DNA from: Chlamydiales bacterium
GTDB taxonomy: Bacteria > Chlamydiota > Chlamydiia > Chlamydiales > JAAKFR01
DNA: 57,994 nucleotides
Assembly: GCA_022601635.1 (NCBI GenBank)
Contig: JAJACG010000002.1
Location: forward strand, 1-57,994
Reading direction: 5' to 3'
Shown: positions 1 through 7,577 of the stretch, in pieces
How the letters are laid out: each line of letters begins with the position of its first letter
Position numbering within the stretch: position 1 is the stretch's first letter
The notes under the pieces: generated by a model
What the model was told of the DNA's origin: nothing
Seen by the model: the letters and a program-made list of their open reading frames with translations, nothing else
Databases searched by the model: none
Made by a program: the position numbers and the translations under genes

Positions 1-17
1 ATTGAAATGGTTCCAAC

Positions 18-605
18 ATGGAAAAATTGATCAAAGCTTTACTGGTTATCACCGTTATAGCCTCCTTCTCTACCGGGTGTATGAAGAGGCGTCCAAGAAG
101 CAAAATAGATCTTGTAAGTGAAGAAATATGTTCTAGGTTTATTGAGATCATGAAAGAAAAATGCCCAGAACTTAGGCCGAATGCAACAGGAGGAGGGGTA
201 AAAGATGGAAAAATTATGCTCATTAGCGTTGTGTTTCGAGATGATCACCCGATCACCCTGCTACAAGCCCGCTCCTACATCGTTACATGCGGAATCGAAA
301 TGGAAAAAATCATCTTAGAAAACCCTGAATATCTAAAATTCTTCGAACCAGATATTTCACCTATTGTTACTTTTAATCATGCAATCCTGGCCCCTAGATC
401 TGAATCTTATCCTCAATGTTCTATTGTTCAAACTGGTATGTACAATGGATTTGTTGGATACAGTATTTCACAGTTAGAGGAGTGTTGCTCCCCATTTCTA
501 AATGAGGACGAACCCTTCTATGGAACAACTCGAATAGGCAGAGAATCCTTTGAAGAGGCTAGACTCTTAGTTCAAGAACAACAAAAATGCATTGATGAGC
601 AGTAG
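18..605 (+). CDS. Putative lipoprotein, array copy 1
   Basis: A 195-residue protein of unknown function. Residues 1-21 form a bacterial lipoprotein signal (basic start, hydrophobic core, SFSTGC), so Cys21 is the likely lipidated residue. The mature part carries the hallmark of this local family, RPRSKIDLVSEEICSRFIEI followed by PELRPNATGGGV; the other copies read GTGGGV at the second site. It is closest to copy 4 (2005-2571), with which it shares the block DHPITLLQARSYIVTCGIEM. The last codons overlap the DUF687 fragment that follows, and the junction looks recombinational. No catalytic motif was recognised. The export assignment is fairly sure; the function is unknown. Confidence 0.75.
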   Translation: MEKLIKALLVITVIASFSTGCMKRRPRSKIDLVSEEICSRFIEIMKEKCPELRPNATGGGVKDGKIMLISVVFRDDHPITLLQARSYIVTCGIEMEKIILENPEYLKFFEPDISPIVTFNHAILAPRSESYPQCSIVQTGMYNGFVGYSISQLEECCSPFLNEDEPFYGTTRIGRESFEEARLLVQEQQKCIDEQ

Positions 606-888
606 TGAGGAGATGCGCAAGAGGGTGCGAGTGGTCGCAATTGCTCCCGCTGCCTACATAGATGATGAACTCTGCCACACTGTTCAGCATTATCGTGTGG
701 AAAACGATATCGTTCCAAAGATTGACCGTGCTGGATTAAAACGTAACAGAGACACAACAACGGTGCTCAAATCCTTATCGGGCTCCATGTGGGACCACTC
801 CTTCAATAGCCCCTCTTACCAAACTGTGTTATTGGACGAAATCAGAACTTTTATTCAGGAGGCAAACCAATATGTTAATTCTTACTAG
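592..888 (+). pseudogene. DUF687-like C-terminal fragment A
   Basis: An open frame of 98 codons matching only the C-terminal part of a DUF687-type (alpha/beta-hydrolase-like) protein. Visible motifs are VRVVAIAPAAYID, VENDIVPKIDRAGLKR and MWDHSFNSP. The N-terminal half, including the CHSQGA nucleophile-elbow-like motif present in fragment B, is missing. The left border falls inside the end of lipoprotein copy 1 (shared ATGCATTGATGAG), so the fragment looks like a recombination product. It might still be translated, but no ribosome binding site supports a start. Family assignment rests on remembered chlamydial DUF687 sequences. Confidence 0.6.
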
Positions 889-1099
889 TATGTTTTCATT
901 ACTGGCTGCAATACCCGGCGGGAGTGTTAAGGAGACATGCGTTGTAGATCAGCACGTTGATGCCGTGATCTTCATCAACAAAACTCTAGTTTATAGAAAG
1001 TGTGCCCCTAACTCAGAGGATATTTACCCCATTGTACATGAAGAATCGCTACATGAAGCGCAACAGAAAATTGAGAGCGCTTGTGAAACAAAAGATTAG
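872..1099 (+). CDS. Small exported protein, unknown function
   Basis: A 75-residue protein preceded by a strong AGGAGG ribosome binding site about 9 bases before the ATG, the main reason for accepting it. It begins MLILTSMFSLLAAIPGG, a short hydrophobic N-terminus that could be a signal peptide, followed by a soluble region with three cysteines (CVVDQH, RKCAPN, SACETKD). It overlaps the end of DUF687 fragment A by 17 bases and the likely GTG start of lipoprotein copy 2 by 17 bases, suggesting translational coupling. No family was recognised. Confidence 0.5.
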   Translation: MLILTSMFSLLAAIPGGSVKETCVVDQHVDAVIFINKTLVYRKCAPNSEDIYPIVHEESLHEAQQKIESACETKD

Positions 1100-1511
1100 T
1101 CTATCGTGTTTACTTTCTTTATTTCTATTTCTACCCTGCTGCACCACCTATCCAAAGAGCGAAATAAGTAAAGCCAGTGATAACATCTGTGCGACATTTA
1201 TCAAACAAGTTCTGCAACAACACCCTCAGCTATACGCAGTAGGTTCTGGAGGTGGTGTTGATAGAGGAAAAATAACGCGATTACAAGTTGCCTTTCAAAT
1301 AGACTCCTTTCTAACCATAGATGAGGGCCGTAAACTCATGCTACAACTGGTTAAAGACCTGGAAAACACAATTTTAACAACTCCAGAATTTCTTGCTTGG
1401 TTTGAAAATAAAGAAGCCGTTCTTGGTACACTTTATCTCTCTATTCATGGAGGCTGTCCAAATCAAGACGAAATGAATAAAAGGATTATGAGCTGGTTTC
1501 AACATGGATAA
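1083..1511 (+). CDS. Putative lipoprotein, array copy 2
   Basis: A lipoprotein of the local family. The start is taken as GTG at 1083 because it gives a compact signal peptide (KQKISLSCLLSLFLFLPCC) with a GAGAG ribosome-binding stretch upstream; earlier ATGs at 1038 and 1053 would add a hydrophilic leader. The N-terminal module has diverged (SEISKASDNICATFIKQV) compared with the other copies. The C-terminal module (LMLQLVKDLENTILTTPEF to NKRIMSW) is nearly identical to copy 3 in DNA. The last codons run through the 14-bp junction repeat and overlap the start of copy 3 by 8 bases. Function unknown. Confidence 0.65.
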   Translation: MKQKISLSCLLSLFLFLPCCTTYPKSEISKASDNICATFIKQVLQQHPQLYAVGSGGGVDRGKITRLQVAFQIDSFLTIDEGRKLMLQLVKDLENTILTTPEFLAWFENKEAVLGTLYLSIHGGCPNQDEMNKRIMSWFQHG

Positions 1512-1932
1512 GACAAACAGAATTCTCAACATATTCATAGTGTTACTTACACTTTTCTTGCCTGCTGGCTGCATGAAAAGTCACCCTAGAAGCGCAATCA
1601 GTTTGGCCCGCGAGGAAATATGTTCTAAGTTTATTGAGGTCATGCAAGAAAAATGCCCAGAACTTACACCCATCGGTACAGGAGGTGGTGTTGCTGGAGG
1701 AAAAATAACGCGATTACAAATTGCCTTTCAAATAGACTCCCTCCTGACCATAGAGGAGAGTCGTAGACTCATGCTACAACTGGTTAAAGACCTGGAAAAC
1801 ATAATTTTAACAACTCCAGAATTTCTTGCTTGGTTTGAAAATAAAGAAGCCGTTCTCGGTACACTTTATCTCTCTATTCATGGAGGCTGTCCAAATCAAG
1901 ACGAAATGAATAAAAGGATTATGAGCTGGTAA
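1504..1932 (+). CDS. Putative lipoprotein, array copy 3
   Basis: A 142-residue lipoprotein: signal peptide with LPAGC lipobox (Cys23), then HPRSAISLAREEICSKFIEV and PELTPIGTGGGVAGGKITRL. It is a chimera: its first half resembles copies 1, 4 and 5, while its second half (from QIDSLLTIEESRRLMLQL to NKRIMSW) matches copy 2 almost base for base. The ATG lies in the conserved 14-bp junction TGGTTTCAACATGG. It stops at SW* where copy 2 continues for four more residues (FQHG), so the copies differ exactly at the junction. Function unknown. Confidence 0.7.
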   Translation: MDKTNRILNIFIVLLTLFLPAGCMKSHPRSAISLAREEICSKFIEVMQEKCPELTPIGTGGGVAGGKITRLQIAFQIDSLLTIEESRRLMLQLVKDLENIILTTPEFLAWFENKEAVLGTLYLSIHGGCPNQDEMNKRIMSW

Positions 1933-2004
1933 CCCTCTATATGCCCTTTTATAAAGAGGTGCTTGAAGCTAAACTTGGGTTGTTTTTAAGGGATTGGTTC
2001 CAAT

Positions 2005-2571
2005 ATGGGCGCGATAATCAAAATTCCAAACATAGTAACTGTGGTGATAATTTTCTTATCTGTTGGATGCATGAAGAGCCGCCCAAGAAGCAAGCTCGAC
2101 ATTGTAAGTGAAGAAATTATTTCTAGTTTCATCGAAATCATGAAGGAAAAATGCCCAGAACTTAGACCTATCGGTACTGGAGGTGGTGTAAGAGATGGAA
2201 AAATCACGGTTATTGGTGTTGTATTTCAAGATGATCACCCAATCACCCTGCTACAAGCCCGCTCCTATATCGTTACATGTGGAATCGAAATGGAAAAGAT
2301 TATTTTGGAAAATCCAGAATATCTAAAGTTCTTCGATCCTGATGTTTCACCTGTTGTTACTTTTGATCATGCAATTATTGCAGCAAGATCAGAGATCTAC
2401 CCCCTTTGCTCAATTGTACAGACAAGCATGTACCAAGGTGACATTCGATATCGAATATATGAGGACGAGGACCGTCTCCCAACCAATATCCTAGAAGAAC
2501 CTTTCGAAGAGGCCAGACTCCTAGTTAAGGAACAAAATTGCCTTTCAAACACCCCATCTCCAAACCTATAG
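2005..2571 (+). CDS. Putative lipoprotein, array copy 4
   Basis: A 188-residue lipoprotein (signal with SVGC; Cys22), closest relative of copy 1: both carry DHPITLLQARSYIVTCGIEM and EKIILENPEYLKFF, with drift in the tail. The family motif PELRPIGTGGGVRDGKI is intact. The ATG sits in the junction variant TGGTTCCAATATGG. About 70 bases of non-coding DNA separate it from copy 3. It is followed by DUF687 fragment B, the same order as copy 1 then fragment A, so a lipoprotein plus DUF687 fragment may have been duplicated together. Function unknown. Confidence 0.7.
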   Translation: MGAIIKIPNIVTVVIIFLSVGCMKSRPRSKLDIVSEEIISSFIEIMKEKCPELRPIGTGGGVRDGKITVIGVVFQDDHPITLLQARSYIVTCGIEMEKIILENPEYLKFFDPDVSPVVTFDHAIIAARSEIYPLCSIVQTSMYQGDIRYRIYEDEDRLPTNILEEPFEEARLLVKEQNCLSNTPSPNL

Positions 2572-2601
2572 AATGACTGCTACCCTGCAAATTTAGGGCA
2601 T

Positions 2602-2994
2602 TTGCATCGTACGTGGGATGATTTTTTTAAGAGTGCGTCTGATGATGCGGTATTTTTACAGATTTGTCATAGTCAGGGGGCGGTATTAGTGAGGAATGCA
2701 TTGATGAGTAGTAGTGAGGAGGTACGCAAGAGGGTGCGAGTGGTCGCAATTGCTCCCGCTGCCTACATAGACCGTGAGCTTTGCCACAGTGTCCAGCATT
2801 ATCGTGTGGAAAACGATATCGTTCCAAAGATTGACCGTGCTGGATTAAAACGCAATCGACATAACACCACAGTATTAAAATCACTTACAGGCAAATGGTG
2901 GGACCACTCCTTTAATAGCCCTACGTATGAAAAAGCCCTGCGGTCAGAAATATCCCATTATAATAACAAACTGGTTCCAACATGGAAAAAATGA
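2602..2994 (+). pseudogene. DUF687-like C-terminal fragment B
   Basis: A longer remnant than fragment A: 130 codons starting at TTG in HRTWDDFFKSASDDAVF, then QICHSQGAVLVRNALM, a serine-nucleophile-like elbow typical of DUF687 proteins as I recall them, then VVAIAPAAYID and DIVPKIDRAGLKR. The N-terminal half expected of a complete family member is absent and no ribosome binding site precedes the frame. Its end overlaps the start of lipoprotein copy 5 through the 14-bp junction. It may be a source or relic of recombination with a full-length gene elsewhere in the genome. Confidence 0.6.
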
Positions 2995-3515
2995 TAAAAG
3001 TTTTACTGGTTATCACTGTGATAGCCTCCTTCTCTGCTGGATGCATGAAGAATCGCCCTAGAAGTGAAATAAGTGTTGCACGTGAAGAAATATGCTCTAG
3101 ATTTATTGAGATTGTAGAAAAAAAATATCCTGAACTTAGGCCTATCGGTACTGGTGGTGGTGTAAAGGATGGAAAGATTACTCTTATACAGATTGTGTTT
3201 GAGACAGATGAACTTCTTACTCTCGACTCGGCAAGGGACCAAGTAAGCTACTTAGGTAATACATTGTTCCAGTTAGTTGTATCAAACCCAGAAATGCTAA
3301 AATGGTTTGGGGATGAAGAGAATTTAAGACAGGCTGTACTACTTTTTCTTTTTGGTGCAGCACCTCCCGTTGAAGACTATTTGTCGTATGTGAATTGTGT
3401 ATTTTTAGGAAACGGTACGATTTCCTATAACACGCTTGATGACCCTCACGGCCCCTGCATCCCCCTCTCTGAAGAACCATGGATTCCAAGCGCAACTACC
3501 ACAAACTGCCATTAA
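2982..3515 (+). CDS. Putative lipoprotein, array copy 5
   Basis: A 177-residue lipoprotein with signal peptide and SAGC lipobox (Cys21), followed by RPRSEISVAREEICSRFIEI and PELRPIGTGGGVKDGKITLI. Its signal peptide is nearly identical to that of copy 1, but the C-terminal module is a third type (LLTLDSARDQVSYLGNTLFQ onward) not seen in the other copies. The ATG is in the junction repeat TGGTTCCAACATGG (2972-2985). The array therefore has at least three alternative C-terminal modules behind a common N-terminal module. Function unknown. Confidence 0.7.
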   Translation: MEKMIKVLLVITVIASFSAGCMKNRPRSEISVAREEICSRFIEIVEKKYPELRPIGTGGGVKDGKITLIQIVFETDELLTLDSARDQVSYLGNTLFQLVVSNPEMLKWFGDEENLRQAVLLFLFGAAPPVEDYLSYVNCVFLGNGTISYNTLDDPHGPCIPLSEEPWIPSATTTNCH

Positions 3516-3529
3516 AAGAACCGAATGAT

Positions 3530-3603
3530 ACAACCACTCCTAAAGCGTAACCGTGCTCCGATCCTTATCGGGCTCCATGTGGGACCACCTATTCAGTGTC
3601 TCC
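3530..3603 (+). repeat. Decayed DUF687 remnant joined to a repeat end
   Basis: The string from ATCCTTATCGGGCTCC to GGGACCAC is identical to 769-797 inside fragment A, flanked by eroded sequence with AAGCGTAACCGTGCTC. It is the third and shortest DUF687 piece. It runs directly into ATTCAGTGTCTCC (3591-3603), the right terminal sequence of the dispersed palindromic repeat described at 54683-54842. No coding potential remains. The rest of the 3516-3695 gap shows nothing else I can name. Confidence 0.6.
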
Positions 3604-3695
3604 TTGACTGGATGGGACTAAATAACACTTATATCGCTGTTTTTTTTAAGAGATTTCTTTGAATTAATTTATTCTTTAAGCTAAGGTCAACGCCT

Positions 3696-4244
3696 ATGCT
3701 ATCTCGTCTGATCTTGATTGCATCCTTTTTCCTGCTTAGCTGTGCATCAAAAGAGCAGTGTGAGGCGCTCCGTACCTTCGATCACTACATGCTTCTGATG
3801 CAAAAGTGGCTCTCAGGTATGCATGAGATGGCAAAATGGAAATGGAATCACGGCCTTATTGAGAGCGATCTCACGCAAGAAGAACGCCTATTAGACCACC
3901 TCTCCTACTTGGCAGCAACAAATGGCATTGACCCTAATTGGGCCAAGCTGGTGATCGAAGCGCAAGTAGAAGCTGGCAATCTTGTGATGGCAGATGATTT
4001 CGAAAGGTGGCAGCGAGAGGGAGCTCAATCATTTGAAGAGTGGGATTTGCAAAGTCAGTTGCATCCCTACCTCTGCATACTCACGAGTGAGATGTTTTTT
4101 TTGCTAGGCAAGCTCTACCCCCATATTGAACAGGGGCAGAGCGCGCTATTTATTACACAGCCGCCTCTGTCGCGCCGAGAATGTGACCAAATTCCTTACC
4201 CGGCATGGCAAAAGGCGCTCTCTGTATTTACACATAGGAGATAA
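3696..4244 (+). CDS. Exported chorismate mutase-like protein (AroQ gamma type)
   Basis: A 182-residue protein with signal peptide or lipoprotein signal (LIASFFLLSC, Cys16). The mature part resembles secreted gamma-class chorismate mutases, which convert chorismate to prephenate outside the cytoplasm: an Arg-containing first helix (CEALRTFDHYML), then MAKWKWNHG, EERLLDHL, GIDPNWAKLVIEAQVEAGNL and DFERWQ, in the expected order and spacing. The Lys in AKWKW and the Gln in EAQVEAG fit the active-site positions of the family. Length is usual for the class. It is followed two bases later by the exported methyltransferase-like gene. The assignment is by motif reading only; a catalytic function is likely but not certain. 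Confidence 0.55.
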   Translation: MLSRLILIASFFLLSCASKEQCEALRTFDHYMLLMQKWLSGMHEMAKWKWNHGLIESDLTQEERLLDHLSYLAATNGIDPNWAKLVIEAQVEAGNLVMADDFERWQREGAQSFEEWDLQSQLHPYLCILTSEMFFLLGKLYPHIEQGQSALFITQPPLSRRECDQIPYPAWQKALSVFTHRR

Positions 4245-4246
4245 CT

Positions 4247-5140
4247 ATGAACAGACTACTGATAGTACTATTAGCCGCAGCCCCTCTTTTTGCGGAGCAG
4301 CTAAGCTATGAAGATGCGAAACGGGATGTGAATGCCTATATTTCACAGACAACCGATGAGCAGCTCTTTTTGGATCCAGTTTTGGAGCAGGAGCTGAGCG
4401 AATTGACGGACAGAATCATTGTTGATGCAGGTCGCTCCACCGGTATCTGGGGTGTGCCAGAAAAGAGAGAGGCTCCCTTATGCTCTCTTGCCTGTGTTGA
4501 GGGCGATGTTACCTCCCTTCCCTTCGATAATGAGAGTATTGCAAGACTATTGAGTCTCAATATTGGATCGGAGCTTCCCTCTACGATCTACCTCAACCAA
4601 GAGGATACCCGTGGCTTAGCAATGCATTGTGAAGAGCTTGCCCGTGTGATGAAGCGTGGAGGAAGGATGCTGATTGTAGCACCCGCTTCATTTGATCAGG
4701 TATTCACTGATGGTACACTCGGTCTTGACGATCTTAATGCAAAAATTGAGCGCATTTTGGGCAAGATTGGTGCATCAAAAGAGCCAGATCACATCATCAA
4801 ACAGCTTGAGCAGCTAACCGAGGTGAACAGAGCAACCTTTGTCCATCGCGATGGCCGTCTTGTTTTAGTGAAAGATACATCGCAACTACAGCTGGGTGAA
4901 CAGATTTGGCGCAAAGAGCCAAATGGTGTGAAGTTGAGTTACTTCCATAATGATGAGGAGTATTTAGTTGCGATCAATCAAGTAGGCCTTTTTTGTGAGG
5001 AGATCAGAAGACCCTGCTTCTTTGGACGCGTAAAACATCGCATCTACAACGCCGGCTTGCCAAGTGGACAGAAAGGATTGGGAGACTCATATATCGAGCA
5101 CAACCCTTTCACTATTTTCACTGTAGTAAAGCCTGTTTAG
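4247..5140 (+). CDS. Exported SAM-methyltransferase-like protein
   Basis: A 297-residue protein with a clear cleavable signal peptide (LLIVLLAAAPLFAEQ). The mature region shows the later motifs of a class I methyltransferase: GDVTSLPFDNESIARLLSL (acidic loop and motif II-like) and LARVMKRGGRMLIVAP (motif III region, as in Methyltransf_11). The glycine-rich motif I is poor (IIVDAGRSTGIWG), so SAM binding is doubtful. A periplasmic location is odd because SAM is cytoplasmic. It lies two bases after the chorismate-mutase-like gene, so the two are probably cotranscribed. Its end overlaps the convergent monooxygenase gene by 54 bases. Function unknown. Confidence 0.55.
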   Translation: MNRLLIVLLAAAPLFAEQLSYEDAKRDVNAYISQTTDEQLFLDPVLEQELSELTDRIIVDAGRSTGIWGVPEKREAPLCSLACVEGDVTSLPFDNESIARLLSLNIGSELPSTIYLNQEDTRGLAMHCEELARVMKRGGRMLIVAPASFDQVFTDGTLGLDDLNAKIERILGKIGASKEPDHIIKQLEQLTEVNRATFVHRDGRLVLVKDTSQLQLGEQIWRKEPNGVKLSYFHNDEEYLVAINQVGLFCEEIRRPCFFGRVKHRIYNAGLPSGQKGLGDSYIEHNPFTIFTVVKPV

Positions 5141-6574
5141 GTATTGCTTAAGTGCATCAGGACTGCCACTTTGGCAGCGCATACCAAGATGACCGTCAGG
5201 ACGAATCAAAAAGAGCGATTCAGTCCTGGCGGCAAAAGCTCTTTTAGTCAGCTCATCGCTGATCAGCAGAGTGTCGTAAAGAGCGCAGTTAGGCTGCGGC
5301 TTGCTTGGATTGAAGTGCACTAACAGATGTTTATGCCCCTTTAGGTGATCAAATAGGCAGCCCCCATCCGCAAGCAAGTAGTTGTCGACACGGAAACCTA
5401 GCCTAGGAGCGCGCCAGCTGTGATCCGTCGACGGCTGGTAGCAAATTGCACTATTTTTATAGCCAAGTGTCACCATAGACATATTCTTCATCAAAGCGTG
5501 ACGAGCTCCCTTAAAGTGTAGAATCACCTTCATCATACGTATGACATAGGAGAGAGGAATTTTTTGGTTGGTCAGCAGCTTGGTCATCGCCGTTGTTTTG
5601 CGCAGCATATTGCGCACCACAGGCAATCTCTCCGCAGAAACAGAGTCGAGCAGCTGCTCATTGCACTGCCCTTTCAACACAAGATCCAGTTTCCATGCCA
5701 AGTTATAAGCATCTTGGAAGCAAGTATTCATACCCTGCCCCAAGACAGGGCTGTGGATGTGAGCAGCATCCCCCAAGATGAAGATGTTTTTGTAACGAAA
5801 TGTATTCACCATCCGCTCGCTGAGATGAAAGTTGTTGAACCAGAGCACCTCTTTAATCTTAAAACTCTTTGGAAAGTCATACTCTTCAAGTAGGCGATCT
5901 AACTCTCCCTCTTTGTAGGAGACTCCCTCTTTGTGAGTGAACATGATGCGGAAACGGCCCCCCTTCATAGGGAAAATCATGCTCAATTTCTTCCCTGCAA
6001 AAAGAGCAGTGATGCGCGATTGTGAAAAGGGGCAGTCAGCCATCACATCGGCAAGCAGTACCTCTTGGTGAAGAGGGGAGCCTAAAAAGGTGTAGGGATG
6101 GCTCTTGCGTGTCAAACTGTGAGCCCCATCACAGCCAATCACAAAGTCAGCTTCCACCTCTGTCCCACCAATCAACGGAATGGTTCCATTATAGCCTTCC
6201 ACCTCACAGTTCCACTCCACCTCCTGACCAAGCTCACCAAGAGCATCGAGCAAAATCTTTTCTGTCTCAGTCTGTGGCAGCGCCAACACGTAGGGATAGG
6301 TGATATCAAGATCATTCAAATAGGTTTCAGCTTTGAGATGGCCGCAGTGAATGGTCAGACCACTCACATGGATCGCGCTTTCACGAAAGATCTCCCCCAA
6401 TCCCTCCTTTTCAAAGATCTCAGTTGTACGCGAATGAATGCCGAGCGCCTTGGAATGAATCGATGGCCCTGATCCCTTATCGATCAAGCGCACATTGTGG
6501 CCTCTTTTTTTCAATAAATAGGTCAAAAATAGCCCGGTTGGTCCAGCACCAATCACCAAAATCTTACTCATCAT
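5087..6574 (-). CDS. FAD-dependent aromatic-ring monooxygenase
   Basis: A 495-residue flavoprotein of the UbiH / p-hydroxybenzoate hydroxylase type (PF01494). Visible are the N-terminal dinucleotide-binding motif VIGAGPTGLFLTYLLKKRG, the DG motif VIGCDGAHSLTRK and the second FAD motif ILGDAAHIHSPVLGQGMNT. Such enzymes use NAD(P)H and O2 to hydroxylate aromatic substrates; the substrate here is unknown. The extended C-terminal region (thioredoxin-like in relatives) is present. The start codon lies inside the end of the upstream alcohol dehydrogenase gene (11-base overlap), indicating one operon. The 3' end overlaps the convergent exported methyltransferase-like gene. Confidence 0.85.
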   Translation of the reverse strand: MMSKILVIGAGPTGLFLTYLLKKRGHNVRLIDKGSGPSIHSKALGIHSRTTEIFEKEGLGEIFRESAIHVSGLTIHCGHLKAETYLNDLDITYPYVLALPQTETEKILLDALGELGQEVEWNCEVEGYNGTIPLIGGTEVEADFVIGCDGAHSLTRKSHPYTFLGSPLHQEVLLADVMADCPFSQSRITALFAGKKLSMIFPMKGGRFRIMFTHKEGVSYKEGELDRLLEEYDFPKSFKIKEVLWFNNFHLSERMVNTFRYKNIFILGDAAHIHSPVLGQGMNTCFQDAYNLAWKLDLVLKGQCNEQLLDSVSAERLPVVRNMLRKTTAMTKLLTNQKIPLSYVIRMMKVILHFKGARHALMKNMSMVTLGYKNSAICYQPSTDHSWRAPRLGFRVDNYLLADGGCLFDHLKGHKHLLVHFNPSKPQPNCALYDTLLISDELTKRAFAARTESLFLIRPDGHLGMRCQSGSPDALKQYLNRLYYSENSERVVLDI

Positions 6575-7544
6575 TGCACCTCAAAATAGCCGCTCCCTTA
6601 CATCTGCCCGCCTCAAAATCAAGCAGCGCCTCATTCGCCTTTTCCAAAGGGTAGAGGCTCGTTTCAATCTCAATGGGGTTGCTTTTTGCCAGTTTTAAGA
6701 ACTCCTCACCATCTTTGCGTGTCAAATTGGCAACAGAGCGGATCTGCCTCTCCTCCCAAAGTTCACTGTAGGGGAAAGAGGGAATATCACTCATATGGAT
6801 ACCCGCTGTCACTACAACACCACCCGGCTTTAGCGACCTCAATGCTTGCGGTACTAGCTCACCCACAGAGGCAAAAACAATCGCTGCATCAAGCTCACAG
6901 GGTGGCAGCTCTGTCGAATCACCCGCCCAGACAGCCCCCATCCGCTTCGCCTCCTCCTGCCCCTGGACATCCCCAGGCCTCGTAAATGCAAAAACCTCAT
7001 CAGCCAGCTGAATCAAAATACGCGCAGAAATACCAAAACCAAAAAAGCCAATTTTCTTTGCCCCCTCACACATTCCAAGTGCGCGGTAGCCAATCAATCC
7101 AGGACAAAGCAGCGGAGCCGCCATCTCATCAGAGTAACTCTTAGGAAGCGCAAAGCAATAACTAGCATCAGCCACACAATATTCAGCAAATCCACCATCG
7201 ACCGTATAACCCGTGAAACGCGCTCTTCGACAGAGATTCTCCCTACCCGATAGACAGTAATCACACTCCTGGCAGCTGCCCGCAAGCCAAGGAACACCAA
7301 CACGGTCACCAACAGAGAAGGTGGAAACCTTAGAACCCCTCCTCTCCACACGCCCCACAATCTGATGACCCAAAACAAGCGGCAACTTCGGCTCCCTCAA
7401 CTCCCCACGAAAAATATGCAGATCCGTTCTGCAAATACCACAAACCATAACCTTGATCACAAGCTGGCCATCACCAGGCTCGGGTGTTTCGATGTTTTTG
7501 ATATACAGGGGTTTGTTGGGGGATTCAAATATTTGCGCTTTCAT
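6564..7544 (-). CDS. Zinc-dependent alcohol dehydrogenase, MDR family
   Basis: A 326-residue medium-chain dehydrogenase. Catalytic zinc ligands are seen in VCGICRTDLH and the GH of LGHQIVGRV. The structural zinc site is the four-cysteine stretch CQECDYCLSGRENLC. The nucleotide-binding segment is IGFFGFGISARILIQLA (GxGxxA-like). It probably oxidises or reduces an alcohol/aldehyde with NAD(P); the substrate is not predictable. It heads a two-gene operon with the FAD monooxygenase and is divergent from the MFS transporter, with only 31 bases between the start codons. Confidence 0.85.
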   Translation of the reverse strand: MKAQIFESPNKPLYIKNIETPEPGDGQLVIKVMVCGICRTDLHIFRGELREPKLPLVLGHQIVGRVERRGSKVSTFSVGDRVGVPWLAGSCQECDYCLSGRENLCRRARFTGYTVDGGFAEYCVADASYCFALPKSYSDEMAAPLLCPGLIGYRALGMCEGAKKIGFFGFGISARILIQLADEVFAFTRPGDVQGQEEAKRMGAVWAGDSTELPPCELDAAIVFASVGELVPQALRSLKPGGVVVTAGIHMSDIPSFPYSELWEERQIRSVANLTRKDGEEFLKLAKSNPIEIETSLYPLEKANEALLDFEAGRCKGAAILRCNDE

Positions 7545-7577
7545 TTCTTTGCACTATAGTATAGTTTGCAAAACTAT
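7545..7577. promoter_or_regulatory. Divergent control region with inverted repeat
   Basis: The 31-base gap between the alcohol dehydrogenase and MFS start codons contains ATAGTTT-GCA-AAACTAT (7561-7577), a perfect 7-bp inverted repeat that runs into the MFS start codon, preceded by CACTATAGT. Its size and position suit a dimeric repressor site (TetR/MarR/HxlR type) controlling both operons. No regulator gene is adjacent. This is inference from symmetry only. Confidence 0.35.

Larger units (their letters stand above)
8..3603 (+). repeat. Lipoprotein/DUF687 mosaic gene array
   Basis: This stretch holds five paralogous lipoprotein genes (18, 1083, 1504, 2005 and 2982) alternating with three broken pieces of one DUF687-like gene (592-888, 2602-2994, about 3530-3590). 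The 14-bp string TGGTTYCAAYATGG recurs at 8-21, 1494-1507, 1995-2008 and 2972-2985, each time containing the ATG of a lipoprotein gene. Copies 1 and 4 share the same C-terminal type. Copies 2 and 3 are almost identical over their last 170 bases (about 1330-1500 and 1760-1932) but differ in their first half. This is a visible mosaic from unequal recombination or gene conversion. The left end of the array is probably outside the window. Confidence 0.8.

Noticed and set aside
6564..7544. Catalytic defect in the first alcohol dehydrogenase because GHE reads GHQ
   Set aside because: Zinc-ligand Cys and His are present and, as I recall, GHQ is a normal variant in this subfamily.
7453..7575. N-terminal extension of the MFS transporter
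   Set aside because: It would overlap the divergent dehydrogenase gene by about 90 bases and adds a non-homologous leader; the ATG at 7576 fits MFS N-termini.
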